DNA of 64,000 bases from Cryptomeria japonica. Lineage: Eukaryota; Streptophyta; Pinopsida; Cupressales; Cupressaceae. Positions 13,535 through 25,689 of the stretch are shown here, one piece after another. A program made the position numbers and the translations under genes. The notes under the pieces are model-generated. The model searched no databases and was not told where the DNA came from. It saw only the letters and a program-made list of their open reading frames with translations. Positions within the stretch are counted from its first letter, which is position 1. The number at the start of each line of letters is the position of its first letter. The DNA lies in assembly GCF_030272615.1 (NCBI RefSeq), contig NC_081406.1, forward strand, positions 260,699,386 through 260,763,385. Reading direction: 5' to 3'.

Positions 13535-14395
13535 AATACCTTCTACAGTCATGGAAGACCTGCCAATTGCATTTGGATGAAAGTTTCTGAAGCTTTTTGC
13601 GTTTCATAACAACACATTTCATTGACACATGTTGTCAAACAGTTCACGTGTATTCTGTATGCTTCCACATTTTGCATAAATGCCTAACTGTGCAGTTGCA
13701 GCTATAACATCTGACCAAATCGCTCAAGTTTTATCGTGTGATGGGTGTGCGTAGCCTCTTACAATGCTTGAGGATGTTAGCAAAGGTTGAGGAGTCTGCA
13801 TTTTCGCCTCTTCCAATGCTTGAGGATGTTGGCAAAGGTTGAAGAGTCTAGATTTACGCCTGCAAATCGCATTTTCTTGAAATTTTATAGAACCTTTTAA
13901 AAAAATCCACTTTGTAGATATCCTGCAATGTCAAGGACACCCATGAGAACACATTTCTTTGAAGATTTCTGTCAAACAATTCGCGTCCCTTGTCTGGGCT
14001 TCCACATTTTGCATAGATGTCTACCAGAGCACACTTCTACTCTGCTCGAATATGCCTAACAGACTCAGCAGTTTGTTATTCTTTCTCCTCTGGAAGGCAT
14101 GTTATGGATGAGAGCCGGGAGATCAAAAACTAGTGATTCTGCTGCACGATAACGGGGATGAAAGGCGGTCGAGGGAGAGCACCATCTAACAAAACTCCAA
14201 TATCCTTTTGCAGTGCAGTAATTTTAAGTCATGCGTGCGTGGACGGGAAGTAGAATCAGGTTTAAAATTTCAATTTGTGCGCTTCCACCAAACGGCCACC
14301 GTTAACGGCGAACGGAGATTGGAAGGGTTATCGCTGGGCCCACCTGAGCACACTTAAGCAGTCAACGCTTTGAGTGTGCCGGTTAAGCCAGCCCG
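13535..14395 (-). pseudogene. PPR-gene promoter and 5' fragment, right arm of the inverted duplication
   Basis: This reads on the minus strand as the counterpart of 4681-5485, in the same order: the GGTGGGCCCAGC box (complement of 14334-14345), the CCGTTAACGG block, the ATCTAACAAAACTCCAATAT segment, then PPR remnants with YAKCGSPDKG, RNLQRNVFSW and a second YAKCGSIQN unit. It carries a private internal duplication at about 13752-13850, where a segment with CAATGCTTGAGGATGTT occurs twice, and several frame breaks. Similarity begins and ends at about the same points as in the left arm, so one duplication or inversion event, followed by separate decay, explains both. No functional product is expected. 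Confidence 0.8.
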
Positions 14396-16511
14396 ACTGT
14401 GGGTTGTTACAAACCAACCAAAGTTTAAATTTAATAAATTCAAATCAAATCTCATGTAAAATAATTATAATGAGTATAGTTAGTTCAATATTTCATTGTT
14501 TTATTAGAGTTAAGAAAAATTAATTTGAGATTGTTTTATTTTAGCTACATGAAACATTTATTAACAAAATTGTTGATTATTTAGAGTTTAGATTAATTTA
14601 ATAAATGTAATAATAAAAAATAAATAATTTAAATATATTTATTTAAAAAGTTATATATATTAATATTAATTTTCTATTCATTTAAAAGTTAAATTTATTT
14701 TAAATTATTTTACTTATTTCAAAAAATATTTTATTGTATTTTTATTTTAAAAATATTTTATTATATATTTATTTTAAAATTATTTTATTTATTTGTATTA
14801 TTTATTAAATATTTTTTTAACTAAAAATTGTTGACAAGGGGTTGACTTCTATTAAATAAGTCATACTTAACAAAATTTACTTTGACCCATGAATAGGTGT
14901 GTTACAATACACATTTCTTCAAAAATTTGGTCTTTCCTTGGCAACCTTAATGTCATTTGATGGCTATATTTCAATGGAAGATATTTCTTTCTTTTAAGTT
15001 CTATCTATTCTTGTTCTAGCTAACAAAAGAAAGGTGGGTTGTGATTCATTTCTCCATTTGGCCTATGATGCTACCTACTTCCATGAAGGTCATCTATGGC
15101 TTTGGTGTGGTCTTAGCCTTTGTAGCTTGTGTAACAAATTTCTTTAGAAGGATTGGTGAGTATGAAGAGATAAACCCACCAGTATTACCCTCATGAACTT
15201 CCTCATTAATTGAATCATGGGAATTAGGAGAAGGAGATGAACTTAACTATAATTATCTTTTGAAGTGGTTTGGGAGATGTCAAATTACCCTCTATAATTT
15301 GTGTTGAATGAGATAATATTATGGCTCTATACCAGTCCACAAAGTGGGCTTACCATTTGGAGCATGAATACCCCACTCATGAGTTTTTAGCTTTTAACAT
15401 TAGAGATTGGGGTATGATCCAATGAGAAACACTTTCTACACCTAGAGGAATTCTTTTTCATAATCTATAGCTCCAACATCTTTTGTCTATCATCAATAAT
15501 ATTTTTGAAGGAAGATCTTTGGATAAATCCATTTTGACACATAAACATGTGCAAGTGGAGCTTTCATTGTTGATTGTTTCTTTTGAAGTGCAGTGATACT
15601 TACTTAATCTATTATCAATTGAGGGAAATTAGGGTTTCATGCATAGGAAGTCACCTTGAAAATTCCAAGAACCATTTTCAAGTGTTAAATTCTATCTTGA
15701 ATAGAATCAAATTCAAGAATACAAACCCCTTTTGCACAAGAGAAGATGAAAATCTTTTTCCATTAATTCTTTTTATTTCACACATTTTGAGTGAGAACAT
15801 TTCCCATTTGGGCCCCTCCCATGAAATATTCACTCAACCAAATTTAACCAACTAGCTATAACAATATTTCCTATAAATGGCAGTAATAAAATCACCAAGG
15901 TGGATATTTCACTCATACAAAATCATTGCGTTGTGATGTTGTCCCTCTAAGTACTTTTACAATTCCATATATCACCATTCATTGAATTTGAAGGATTGCA
16001 GGAACCCTTTACATAGCCTCCAAGTTAAAATGTCAGTATAATTTGGCAAATTGTAGATATAATTCTAGTTTGAAGATCCATGGGAACTAGAACGTGTGTC
16101 ATTTTATAATCCTTATTAAAAACTTCTCCAAGCTACCATTCTAACACAAAAGTAAATATTTTTGTGTTGAATATGGCTGCAATATTCGCCAGATTTTAGT
16201 TTGGCGGGCCCAATTCTATCACCAAGAATGACCAAAATTCAATTTAAGATTCAAAAATATGTTCTAAATTGTTGTCGGAGGATGATTTTGTTTGCCATTC
16301 TCCCTATGATGCTCGATGTTCATTTTCTCAACACAACTCAAAAAGAATTTGCTACCAATAATAACACTGTGCTACCTTTATCCCTATTATCTTTGATGCT
16401 CTAAGACAAAGCATATCATGCCAATTTGCACGACCTTATGGAATTGGTTTTTCAACACCATTCTTCATATTTTTCATGGAAATGTGGGCTTACAAAGGAC
16501 GTGTTTAAATA
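14396..16511. other. Intergenic, AT-rich then mixed; no gene recognised
   Basis: 14420-14850 is very AT-rich with TTTATTTTAAAA-type runs. 14880-16500 has more balanced composition, and its minus strand holds scattered open stretches, none with a motif I can name. An open frame at 15574-15855 has no supporting evidence. This could be an old unrecognised repeat. Confidence 0.4.
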
Positions 16512-17210
16512 TGTTAGGAAAATAAGGTGTTGTACACCTTGCATAGTAATGTTGTAATTGCAATATTTATTCATTATGTGATGTTGCACATGGACGTGTA
16601 AAATATAGAGATTCCTTGGAAATATTCTCGGGACCACTTGATGAATTGTATTATAACACTGAGATTATTATATTGTATTTATTTAATATTGGGGAAAGAT
16701 ATTCAAAAAGAGAAAACTTAGTACCCAATATTAAATGTGCGGTCAAAGGGGTAGGTTAGCACATGGTTTTACTTTACCACTAGTTATTTTTTTGTGAGCT
16801 TGGGCTTATATTAAAGAAAGCACATGTTTAGTGGTTAAGGTATGCTGGTGGTTTTAGGTTGTCATTGTATTGAGTCCTTTGAAGGATTGTGTTTGTGAAA
16901 CATGGCATGGGATGTGTGAATTCATGCTTGGAAACATGGGAATACATTGGAGGGCTTGATGATTCAGAGATATTCATTATAAATCTGTGTTGTTTTATGG
17001 TTGAATAATATGATGCAGTATAGATGCTTTTGGATGTTGGGTTTTTTCCTCATAAGAGTTTTCCCAGGATATATTTTGTGTTATTTGTGGCTTGTCTATG
17101 TTGATCTTTGCGTTATGGTGATTTCATAAGCTTGTATGTATGCTTTTCTCTCATGGGTTATGTAGGAAATTTATTATTTGAATGTGGTTTTAAAGAATTA
17201 ATTCCTAACA
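16512..17210 (+). repeat. 5' LTR of element A
   Basis: 699 bp, starting TGTTAGGAAAATAAGG and ending TTCCTAACA, so the ends form an eight-base inverted repeat. It matches 28896-29576 along its whole length. Confidence 0.85.
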
Positions 17211-17212
17211 AG

Positions 17213-17224
17213 TGGTATCAGAGG
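17213..17224 (+). other. Primer-binding site of element A
   Basis: TGGTATCAGAGG lies two bases after the LTR end. It matches the complement of the plant initiator tRNA-Met 3' end used by many plant LTR elements, which fixes the element's orientation as plus. Confidence 0.85.
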
Positions 17225-19082
17225 TTTCATGGTTGATTTTGAATGATAACCCTAGCTTGAGTGCAAGAGGTGCAAAGTAGAAGCCATGGACATGCATGAA
17301 AGGATTGGGACATTACAAGATATGGAACATACTTGCAGGTTATTTTATAATAGATCTGTCTTTGGGTTTGTTGATGTGATGGGTTGTTTGCAGATTTGGG
17401 GTTTAGAAAATATTGGGTCAAATGGGTTTCCTTTGGATGTTTATTTAGATGACGGTTTTGGGGGGAAGTTTGCAGAAATGACCATGTGGGACAAAATGGA
17501 CCTCACCATTGGATCCAGGTTGGCCAAGAAACGAAAATTGATATAAAATATGTTCTATTTGATCATTGTTGAAAAATTATAAAATTTTGGATTGATGGTT
17601 GTGACGACCGTCAAATTTGGTCGCAGTGTCTGTAGAAAATAAAAAATATATTTTTCCCATCGGATTAAAAAATTTGAAACCTACAAATATATAAAAAAAG
17701 AAAAGATTGTGGGGGGCGCTTTTTTTCAATTGGAAAAAAAATTGGAATTTGCGCTTTGAGAATTTGGTTAATTTTTTTAAGTCCATGTGATCCCCGTATA
17801 GTGAAATTTGACATTTTCTTCCAACTGGCATAACTTTCACCCAGGGAGTTCAATTTTTTACTTATACTCGTTGAAAAGATGATTCTGAGCACTACAATTT
17901 GGTATAGGTTTGGTTCCATTAGTTTATTATTTTGACATGTTTTTGGGGCCTGGATGCCAGGTGTTCTCCTTTACACACTTTTAGTCATATCTTTTGCAGA
18001 TGAAATTGAATTTTGGTTTTTAAATAGGCGTTAGAGAGTATGTTCAGTCTACTACTATGTGTTGCTTCTATTTTATCGGTTTGATAAGTATGGAGAGGTG
18101 TGTACTTGGTTGATGACTTGTAGGTGCTTGAGATTCAAGGTGTAAGTGTAAGTGCATCTGGACAAGTCATGAGGCAAAACCTTGAGGGAGTACATGTTTT
18201 ATGAGATATTTATGATGCTATAGCTGATTATCAGATTTGGTGCTCCTTGGTATAGGTTTACAGGTTTTTTTGAAAGTTGGACTTTGATGGTGACAGGTAC
18301 ACAAATTGTCTTCGGTTTGAGGACATGGTTGGAAATGGTTTGAGACTTGGAGTTACATGTGGGTGAGAGTTGAGTGCAGGTACAATGATAGTTATGATTA
18401 TGGTGTCATCGGTATGCAGGTACATGTTTTGCATTCACACGACATATTCATGTTTGTGGTGATTTGGTTTCATGTTAGGAGGTTGTTGATTATATCCTTG
18501 ATGCTTATTTGGTTCCTTGACTATGGTACTTGGTTGTGGACATGTTTTGGAAAATTAGATCAGATGTTGATTTAGTGTTTGAGTCATTATGGTCTACAGG
18601 ATTATTCTCTTTGATATCTCAGTTTACACTTTACTAATGTGATAATTATTTTGCATGTTTAGTGTTTAGATCTACAAGTTATGTGATTTGTAGGATACAC
18701 GACCTATTGATTGCAGTGGCACGACTCAGTTGTGGACTATCTATATCCACCAGGTTTGATTCATTGTGGTACATACTTGTTAGTTGACCTTGTCTGTGCT
18801 TATTAGTGCATTGGTATGTTTGTTTTGAGATGAGAGGATGGAAGATGTTTTTAGTACCTGGATAGTTGGTGTTGGGACTTGTAGCATTTGGTTTATCACG
18901 ATGTCATGATAGTTTGGTTATTCATTGGTTACACTTTTCAATGGGATATTTTGACAGTGATGATGTGGTGTTGTAGGATTGATTCCTGATTGTTGATTTT
19001 CTTGGCGGTTGTATTATCTTGTTGGATTGGAGTTAATGGTTACACTTGATGTTATCGACTTTTTAGTTGTATGTGTGTAGAC
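17225..19082 (+). other. Internal non-coding region of element A, left part
   Basis: Strikingly rich in T and G on the plus strand from about 17900 on, with few C. A short open frame at 17286-17546 has no recognisable domain, and the region after it is closed by frequent stops. The sequence is continued at 27012 after the B insertion. Confidence 0.6.
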
Positions 19083-20385
19083 TATTAGCCCCAACCGGTG
19101 CTGAGAGGGGAGGGGTGAATCAACACTTTACCAGTTTTCACCAATTAAAACTTTTACTTTAAGCTTGTACTAATTTATCATTCATCAACATAAATATTTA
19201 CTGCACAAGAATATGCATGAATGAAAAGATACACATTGACACTCAGAAATATCTCATGGAAACCCAAATGAGAGAAAACCACGGTGTGAGTAGGAACTCA
19301 CAAAATTTGTACTCTTCTGGAGTACACTCTGTAAGGAGCCATCCTTGTTAGGAGATTGCAAAGACACTTGTTAGGTGCCACCCGGTTAAGGGATTTTGTT
19401 CAAGGCTTGTTAGTATCTTTACCCTGTTAAAGGTAGCCTAATTAAAGGACTTAAGAACATGGATTAAGATGCCACCTAGTTAAGGGATTTTTACAATGGG
19501 ACTTGTTAGAGTCCACCTTGTTAAGGGATTTTAGCTGCAATGGTTAGAAAGCAACATAATAATGATTTGTTGTAGTGGCTACTAGTAGCTTGATCAAATC
19601 ACACTATATCTGCATTGGTTGTGTTTGTTCTACACAACACCGGTTTCCTTCTTAAACCTTCTACTCTGCACTATGTTGATTCACTGATCCTCGAATCTAC
19701 ATTATGTCGATCCTCTGTTCCTTGCCCCTTCACTATGTCGGTCCTCTGACCTTCAACTCTACACTATGCTTTGCTCCCCCTGTGTTCATACCTTTCTCAT
19801 ATTACTTTTAGCATGAACAACAACCTTATCAAGAATGAATTATGTGAATTTATTACCCTTTCAATCTGTCACCAACTTTCCCTCCACAACATTAGATTCA
19901 AAATTTTGTTTGCATGCCATAAATCACCCTCCACTAATCACTGCAAGAATCCCTGCTAAGACAGTCATACATGCCGATAAGTCCGTCGGATGACTGGAGA
20001 AGACTACCGGTATAACTGAATGTTAACTAACTGTTACCGAATCTGTCAGTTACAGACTCTACCGGCGTATCGATCAAAATCTACCTAGTTGATTACCTTT
20101 TTTATACCGATCTATTCATTGTTTGTTGTTATGCCTCCTGTGTGTCGGTCTACTCTCTGTGTTCTAGTTTACCTCCTGTGTGTCAGTCTACTTACTGCTT
20201 GTTGGTTTACCTCCTATGTGTCAGTCTTCTCACTACTTACCCTATCTACACATCGCTTAGCCGGTTAACCTTTGTATACTGGTCTACTTACTGTCGATAG
20301 ACTATGAAAACTTGGAAGATGATATTGCCAACAATGACAACCATATCATTCACCGGTCATACAAAAATACACCAAAATGCCAACA
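19083..20385 (-). repeat. 3' LTR of element B
   Basis: About 1.3 kb, homologous throughout to 25690-27006. On the plus strand it runs from TATTAGCCCCAACCGG (TG end mutated to TA) to ATGCCAACA. It contains the GAGAGGGGAGGGGTGAATCA block near its inner-type end, shared with element C and the copia LTRs of this window. Confidence 0.85.
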
Positions 20386-20400
20386 AACTCCCCTTTGACA
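20386..20400 (-). other. Polypurine tract of element B
   Basis: On the minus strand TGTCAAAGGGGAGTT stands directly before the 3' LTR start TGTTGGCATT. The same position in element C has AAAAGGGGAGA and in element F AAAGGGGGAGA. Confidence 0.8.
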
Positions 20401-20599
20401 TTGGTGGCAAACACTACAAAAACTGTGCCGGTTACGACTCCTATTTCTGACCCCTATAACACACACTTTACAAGACTCCAAAATTCCCCCTTTTGCCATC
20501 AATGACAAAGAGTATACAAACAAAATATTCAAAGTAAAGCAAAAAGATCCTTGAAATTTTCTTGAGCAACCTTTAATGAGGATTCCCATGAAGATTTTA

Positions 20600-23500
20600 C
20601 CTATTTCATGGTTGTGAAGTGCCCATGCATAATTGCAATAAAACCTCCATATCATCAACTGATTTGCAGTCAGGTTCATTTATGAGGTGGTCAGCTTCTT
20701 TAATGCACATTTGCATGAAGTCAATAATTGGTGCTAAATAGCTCAATGTAGCTCTAACAAACTAAGACCTCATTTTTCCTCTTCATCTTTCAACCTTTTG
20801 ATTTCCTAATTCAGTTGTTTGACCTTGTCAGTGAAAATTGATGCTGAACCGATCAGAGGATCAAAAGAACTTATCAAATCTTGAATTTCTTTTTTAGTCT
20901 AATTTCTTTTGTCTTCTAGGTCTCTAATGAAATTGGTAAACCTTGAAGATATGACCAGTAATTGACCAATTTCCTATCGAATATTTCTAACTTCTTCTGT
21001 AATGGTGGAGAGGGCAACTTTTCCAACTGAAATTTGTTCCATTAAATTTTCTCCTCTCTTTGATTCATATTGCCTTATTGCAACCTTCTCTAGATCAGTT
21101 GCCTCTGAACCAATTGTTGTAACAAGAGTACTTAACTGATCAATGATGGGGGCAGTATTATCAACAACAATGTTAGGAATTAGGTCAGAAAGAATTGTCT
21201 TAGCAGAATTTGGAATTCTTGCCTTCTTTTTCTTTGCTCTTAACTTAGCCTTTTCAGCTTGGATTTTCAGTTTTTCTAAAACCTTCATCAGTTGTTTGGG
21301 AGTCATTTTCTTTATGTCAATGATTGATTCTCCTTCTTCTTCCTCCTCTCTTTCATCCTCCTTTTATGCAATCTCAACTTCTGAACTAGCTACTGAGATA
21401 AATTTTACCTTTTTCTTTCCACTTTCATCTTCTAAGTCTAACTTCCTCTTTGCTAGAAGAGTATCCATCATTTCTCTCTTATCCTCTACTTTCTTCTCTT
21501 TATCTTTGCCTTCTACTAATAGGATAGGATTTTGTGCTAATGAAGTTATGTGAGGTGTATCCTCATAAGGAATGCCTTCAATTATTACTTCTTGATCAGG
21601 AAGCTTAGTTTGATCAGCTTCCTTCATCGATGTAGTGTGAACCAGTTGCTCAACATCCTTTGTCAAACTAGGAATGTTTGACACAACATTTCCTATAATC
21701 TCATTAACTGAGAAGACATCAAAACCTTCAGAAGGTTCTTTTTCCTTACCTTTTTCTCTGTCAAGGACAGCTGCACCTTGGTCCTATTTTGTTTCCTTTT
21801 CTATTGCTTCTTCCACTTCCATTTATTGATTCATGATCTTCTTCCACAAGGCAACACCTTCTTCGTGCACTGCTTCAACTTCTCCTACTGCCACTCTGCC
21901 AGTTCTATTTCTTATTTTGAAGTGTTGAATGCATGCTTCAACCACTAGTGAGGCTTGTTCAAGATCTAAATCATGTTTCACTTCCATGAGTGCTTTTATT
22001 TTGTGTTCTTTCTCAACAACCAGAGTTGTTTTCCATCTCCCTTCAATTTGATCTAGCAAATTTGATGGGATTAATCCATATAACTCACTAGGGGTCCTAC
22101 AAAACTTATGCAAGTTCCAGATCAGAGCTTCCTCAATTTTCCTCATGTCTTCTTTATTACTAAAGGTATATGTTCTCCCAACACCTGTCAAACCTCCAAT
22201 TCTTTGATCCCATGGACCAATTCATCAACTGTTGGAGCTTTGTTTCTTCCACTCCTTCTAACCTCTTTAATTTCTACATCTGATTGGGTGTCAGTGATAT
22301 CACCCCTTTCTCATCCTTTTTGAGCTTTGAGTCAATCTTTCCTTCGCTATTCTTCTCCCTGGAATATGTCACACCTACCGGTTTACTTGGGGAAGATACA
22401 AGAGTATTTGAATCTTTTTCTTTTGTATATGTTGCAGGCTTGGTTGCCGCAAACCCCTTGGGTTTTATCTTTGTCACTTTCTTCTTTCCACATGTCAATC
22501 CCTCATCTCTATTAGGGTTGACCCCAGACTATACACTAGCACCAGTAGAGGTGGTGGCATCGGATGCTTCACCTCCATATTTCTTGTCAAGAGTATCAAT
22601 CATTCTTCTTACTTTTCTTTTCATGATTGGCACCTGAAGTTCCTGTTTATTTTGGAGCTTGCCTCCTCATAGGTTCCAAATCTCTTTGCCTTTGAGTCTA
22701 CCAGTTTGGACAGTATCATGTTGACATGAATTTTGACAATATCCACTCCAACCTCATTACTCATATTAGGAACCCAAAAAGTTATGGGTTGAACCGTTTG
22801 AATGATACAACAATCTGTGTCTATAAGGAAACAAATGTTATCTTTGTATTTATGTACTATACCGGTTGGAATTGTTTCCCTCTAGTGCATCCTAATTTGA
22901 AATTCCTTAAAATATCCCCACATTGTTTCACCAAATCTATCTCCTATCTGAACCATAATCAGTTTCTCTTCAGACCATACAACCTTACCCTTACCAGGAA
23001 AAATGTTTTGCATATAGAAAATATACATACTAGTAGTGAGCCATATTTGAAGGATTGTTTCTTTTCCTTCTTAATTCTTTCCATGTTCACCATGAATTGG
23101 CTTTTAATCATCTCACAAATATCATAGGTTGCATCCTCCTTGATAATTCGATAGGCAACATGTATGGCTCCGCTCGACACACTATTTATCTGGCTTGATT
23201 GATAAACCCTGTAACCTAGCATTGCATAAGCAAATCTTACTTTAGCATCCTCAATATGGGTGATTGTCATTTCTCTACTATCACATCAGGACTTAATTAA
23301 CCGGATGACTTCAGATGAAGAAATTGTTCTTAGGGTTAATGCTTCACCAGTTGCACTGAACCCTGTAACTCTTTGAATCACCTCCTTTGTAATCTTGATC
23401 GGTGCTTGAGTTTCCAACCACAAGAATTGATCATGAACTCTGCTCAGAACATACCTAACCTAGTTATCATGAAAACGGTCAGGAAAGTCAATAGCATTAG

Positions 23501-23774
23501 ACAAACCCTTGGTCTTCAGAGGTAGATGTTATGCCTTCAATTGATCATTAACAAAGAACCCTTTGAACTCATTTCGAATGAACTTGTCTCCAAGTTCTTT
23601 GAGCTTGTAGTGAACATAGGAGCAAATGTCTTCAACTAACAATACATCAGAGGGCACAAAAGATAAGGCACCGGTAATGTTGATCTCACCGGCTTTCATC
23701 AGATGCAGCTTGAACTCGGGTTGGAGTTCTTTGATAGCTTCAACCAATACAGGAGTCGATATCGGCGTTGCCAT
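20600..23774 (-). pseudogene. Element B ORF2, unknown protein shared with element C
   Basis: The frame begins MATPISTPVLVEAI at 23774 and runs through a stop-interrupted segment with YVLSRVHDQFLWLE and ITKEVIQRVTGF, then DAKVRFAYAMLGYRVYQ, GAIHVAYRIIKED and KQSFKYGSLLVCIF (about 23000-23270). These align in order with KLVLSRVHDDFMWLQ, TKEIIHVITGY, DAKLKFAIRVIGYCFFQ, AAVDLAYKIVKKG and NTLKFGHFLYACF in element C. After frameshifts, charged low-complexity segments follow (22274-22498, 21823-22191, 21364-21684), then a Lys-rich helical segment (20974-21306) matching the C-terminal part of ORF2 in C. I do not recognise the fold. No catalytic triad, zinc site or membrane segment is evident. The role is unknown; its position after the gag-like ORF suggests a structural or nucleoprotein function (inference). 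Confidence 0.75.
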
Positions 23775-24357
23775 GATGACCTTCAAACAAACTTTTCACA
23801 AACAGGGTTTGAATACCTTTTCTTCTCAAATACCAACCACCACTATCACTTTGCTCGAACTTTCTACACAAATATTACTAACAAGATCTCAATCGCCTTT
23901 GATCATGCAAGAGCTCAAGAAAGTTCACAAGAAGTCAGTGCAAGTGAAAATGTGTTGAAATTTCCTTATTTATCCGTTGAGATTTATCGACATTATGATA
24001 CAACAGTTAGAATAGAAAGTCACAACTTAAAGTACACTGATTTGCCTTTTACCGGTTGTTTGTTACCTATACCGATAAACAAACAACTAACTTACAAGAA
24101 AGAACTTTAGGCTAACTTTTATGAATCTCAACTATGCAAATAGACACAATCTTATTTTGGTAAAGGGGATACAAAAATAATCTTAACATATGTGCTTCCT
24201 CGGAGCATCGGTATGCCTAGTTTGAAGAGGAATTGTCATCACCGGTGGATGATGACTTAGCTTCTTGAGGACTTTCTCCTTCTTTTCTTTCTTCTCTCTT
24301 GATCCATGTCTTTTTCATTTCATTCTTCACCTCTTCAATTGTTTTCTTTCCTTTCAA

Positions 24358-25631
24358 TTAATTTTGTCCTTTCTTCTTGCCAGACTGGTTCTTGTCTCCA
24401 GACCAGTTATAGGATTGGTTCGTACACTCTCTGGCTAAGTGACCGATCTTATGGCAATTGAAACATACCATACCAGTTATTCTCCACGGTCCTGCATTAT
24501 TTCTCTTCCCCAATATCACTCTGCAATTTGTTGCAACATGACCAAAATTACCACAAGTGGTATAGGTGACATTGAATTGATTATTTCTTTTATTAGGACT
24601 AACCGGTTTGAATGATGATCTGGATACATTTGACTTGAGCCCACATTCTTCAGATTTGTGTCCAAACTTGTTGCATGCAAAATAATGTCCATTGAATCTT
24701 CTTCCATTTAAAATACTACTAGATTGAGATCTACACTCATAAGTAGTGTGGCCATACTTATGACAATTATAGAAATAACCATCAAAGGTGAAAATCTTCT
24801 TTTGACTAACCGGTTTGTTTCTACAGACATTAGATTTATGACCCGATTTACCACAATAATTAAAAGAAGATTTGGGAAACTTCATACCTTTCACTTCTGA
24901 ATTATTTCTTCTATCCTCTTTTGTCCTTTTGGATTTAGATGATTCTCTAGTTTCCATAGGACCTGTACCGGAGTATCCAAGACCAATTGTTTCCTTTGTT
25001 CTTCTTTAAGCCTTCAGCCGTTTATCTATCTTATCATAACTTTCATTGAATTTTCTCAACTTCTCATTTCTCAATTTTCTGAGCTTCTCATTTCTCTCAT
25101 TTTTCAGTTTTTAACTCACTCTTGAGTTGTTCAATCTCTTTCATCATCTTCTCCTTTTCTTCTGCGTTGTCATGCAAATGCTTATGTATGTATTCATTCT
25201 CCTGAGTGAGAATTCGGATTTCTTCATCTTTCTCAATCATGATTGCATCATTTTCTCTCAGGGCATCTTCAGCAAGCCTCCTGGCTCTTTCAGCTTTTGA
25301 CAGATCTTCCTCTGCCTCCCTTTTTCTTTCATCAGCATGTTTGTCGGCTTCCAGTATCTCAGTCATTCTCAGGGCCTCGCCTTCATGTTCTCTTTTGAGA
25401 TGTGTGATTTCTTCAATTAACTTCTTGTTCTTTTCCATGAGTTTTGAGACCTGCTTCTTCACCTTCTTCAAATCCATTCTGCTAAGAGAGTTGATCTATG
25501 ATGTCCTGACTCTCATTTAGTTGTTGAGCTAATTCTTTCCTTTTTGCAAGAGATTTTCTCAGTCTCTCTTTCAGTTGTGAAATGATTTCATTTGCTTCAT
25601 TAATCTGCTTCTGATACCGGTACTCTTACAT
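24358..25631 (-). pseudogene. Element B ORF1, gag-like protein with coiled coil and five zinc knuckles
   Basis: The leader ATG at 25629-25631 is immediately followed by an in-frame TAA, and a frameshift lies near 25480, so this copy is dead. The N-terminal half is a heptad-rich coiled coil (KKQVSKLMEKNKKLIEEITH onwards, 25477-25097). The C-terminal half, 24957-24358, has five knuckle-like repeats of C-x2-C-x4-H-x4-C type. Only the last (CFNCHKIGHLAREC) is canonical; the first four have Phe or Tyr in place of the first Cys but keep Cys, His and Cys. Retroelement zinc knuckles bind the RNA genome during packaging. The order coiled coil then knuckles is the same as in element C ORF1. Confidence 0.8.
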
Positions 25632-25674
25632 GATCTTTATCCTTAAGTTGTCAAGCTTCGCTTCAGAGGAGCAC

Positions 25675-25687
25675 GAATCTAATACGA
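25675..25687 (-). other. Degenerate primer-binding site of element B
   Basis: On the minus strand TCGTATTAGATTC follows the LTR end ACAAT, where element C has TGGTATTAGAGCTTC. Position and partial identity identify it as a mutated initiator-tRNA-type primer site. Confidence 0.65.
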
Positions 25688-25689
25688 AT

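Noticed and set aside
14880-16430. Possible degenerate coding region on the minus strand
   Set aside because: Translation by hand gave frequent stops and no recognisable motif, so a gene call is unsupported.
17286-17546. Open frame just after the PBS of element A as a possible gag
   Set aside because: Only 86 codons, no gag or knuckle similarity, and the following DNA is closed in all frames.
25206-25520. Plus-strand Ser-rich open frame
   Set aside because: It is the antisense shadow of the coiled coil of element B ORF1.
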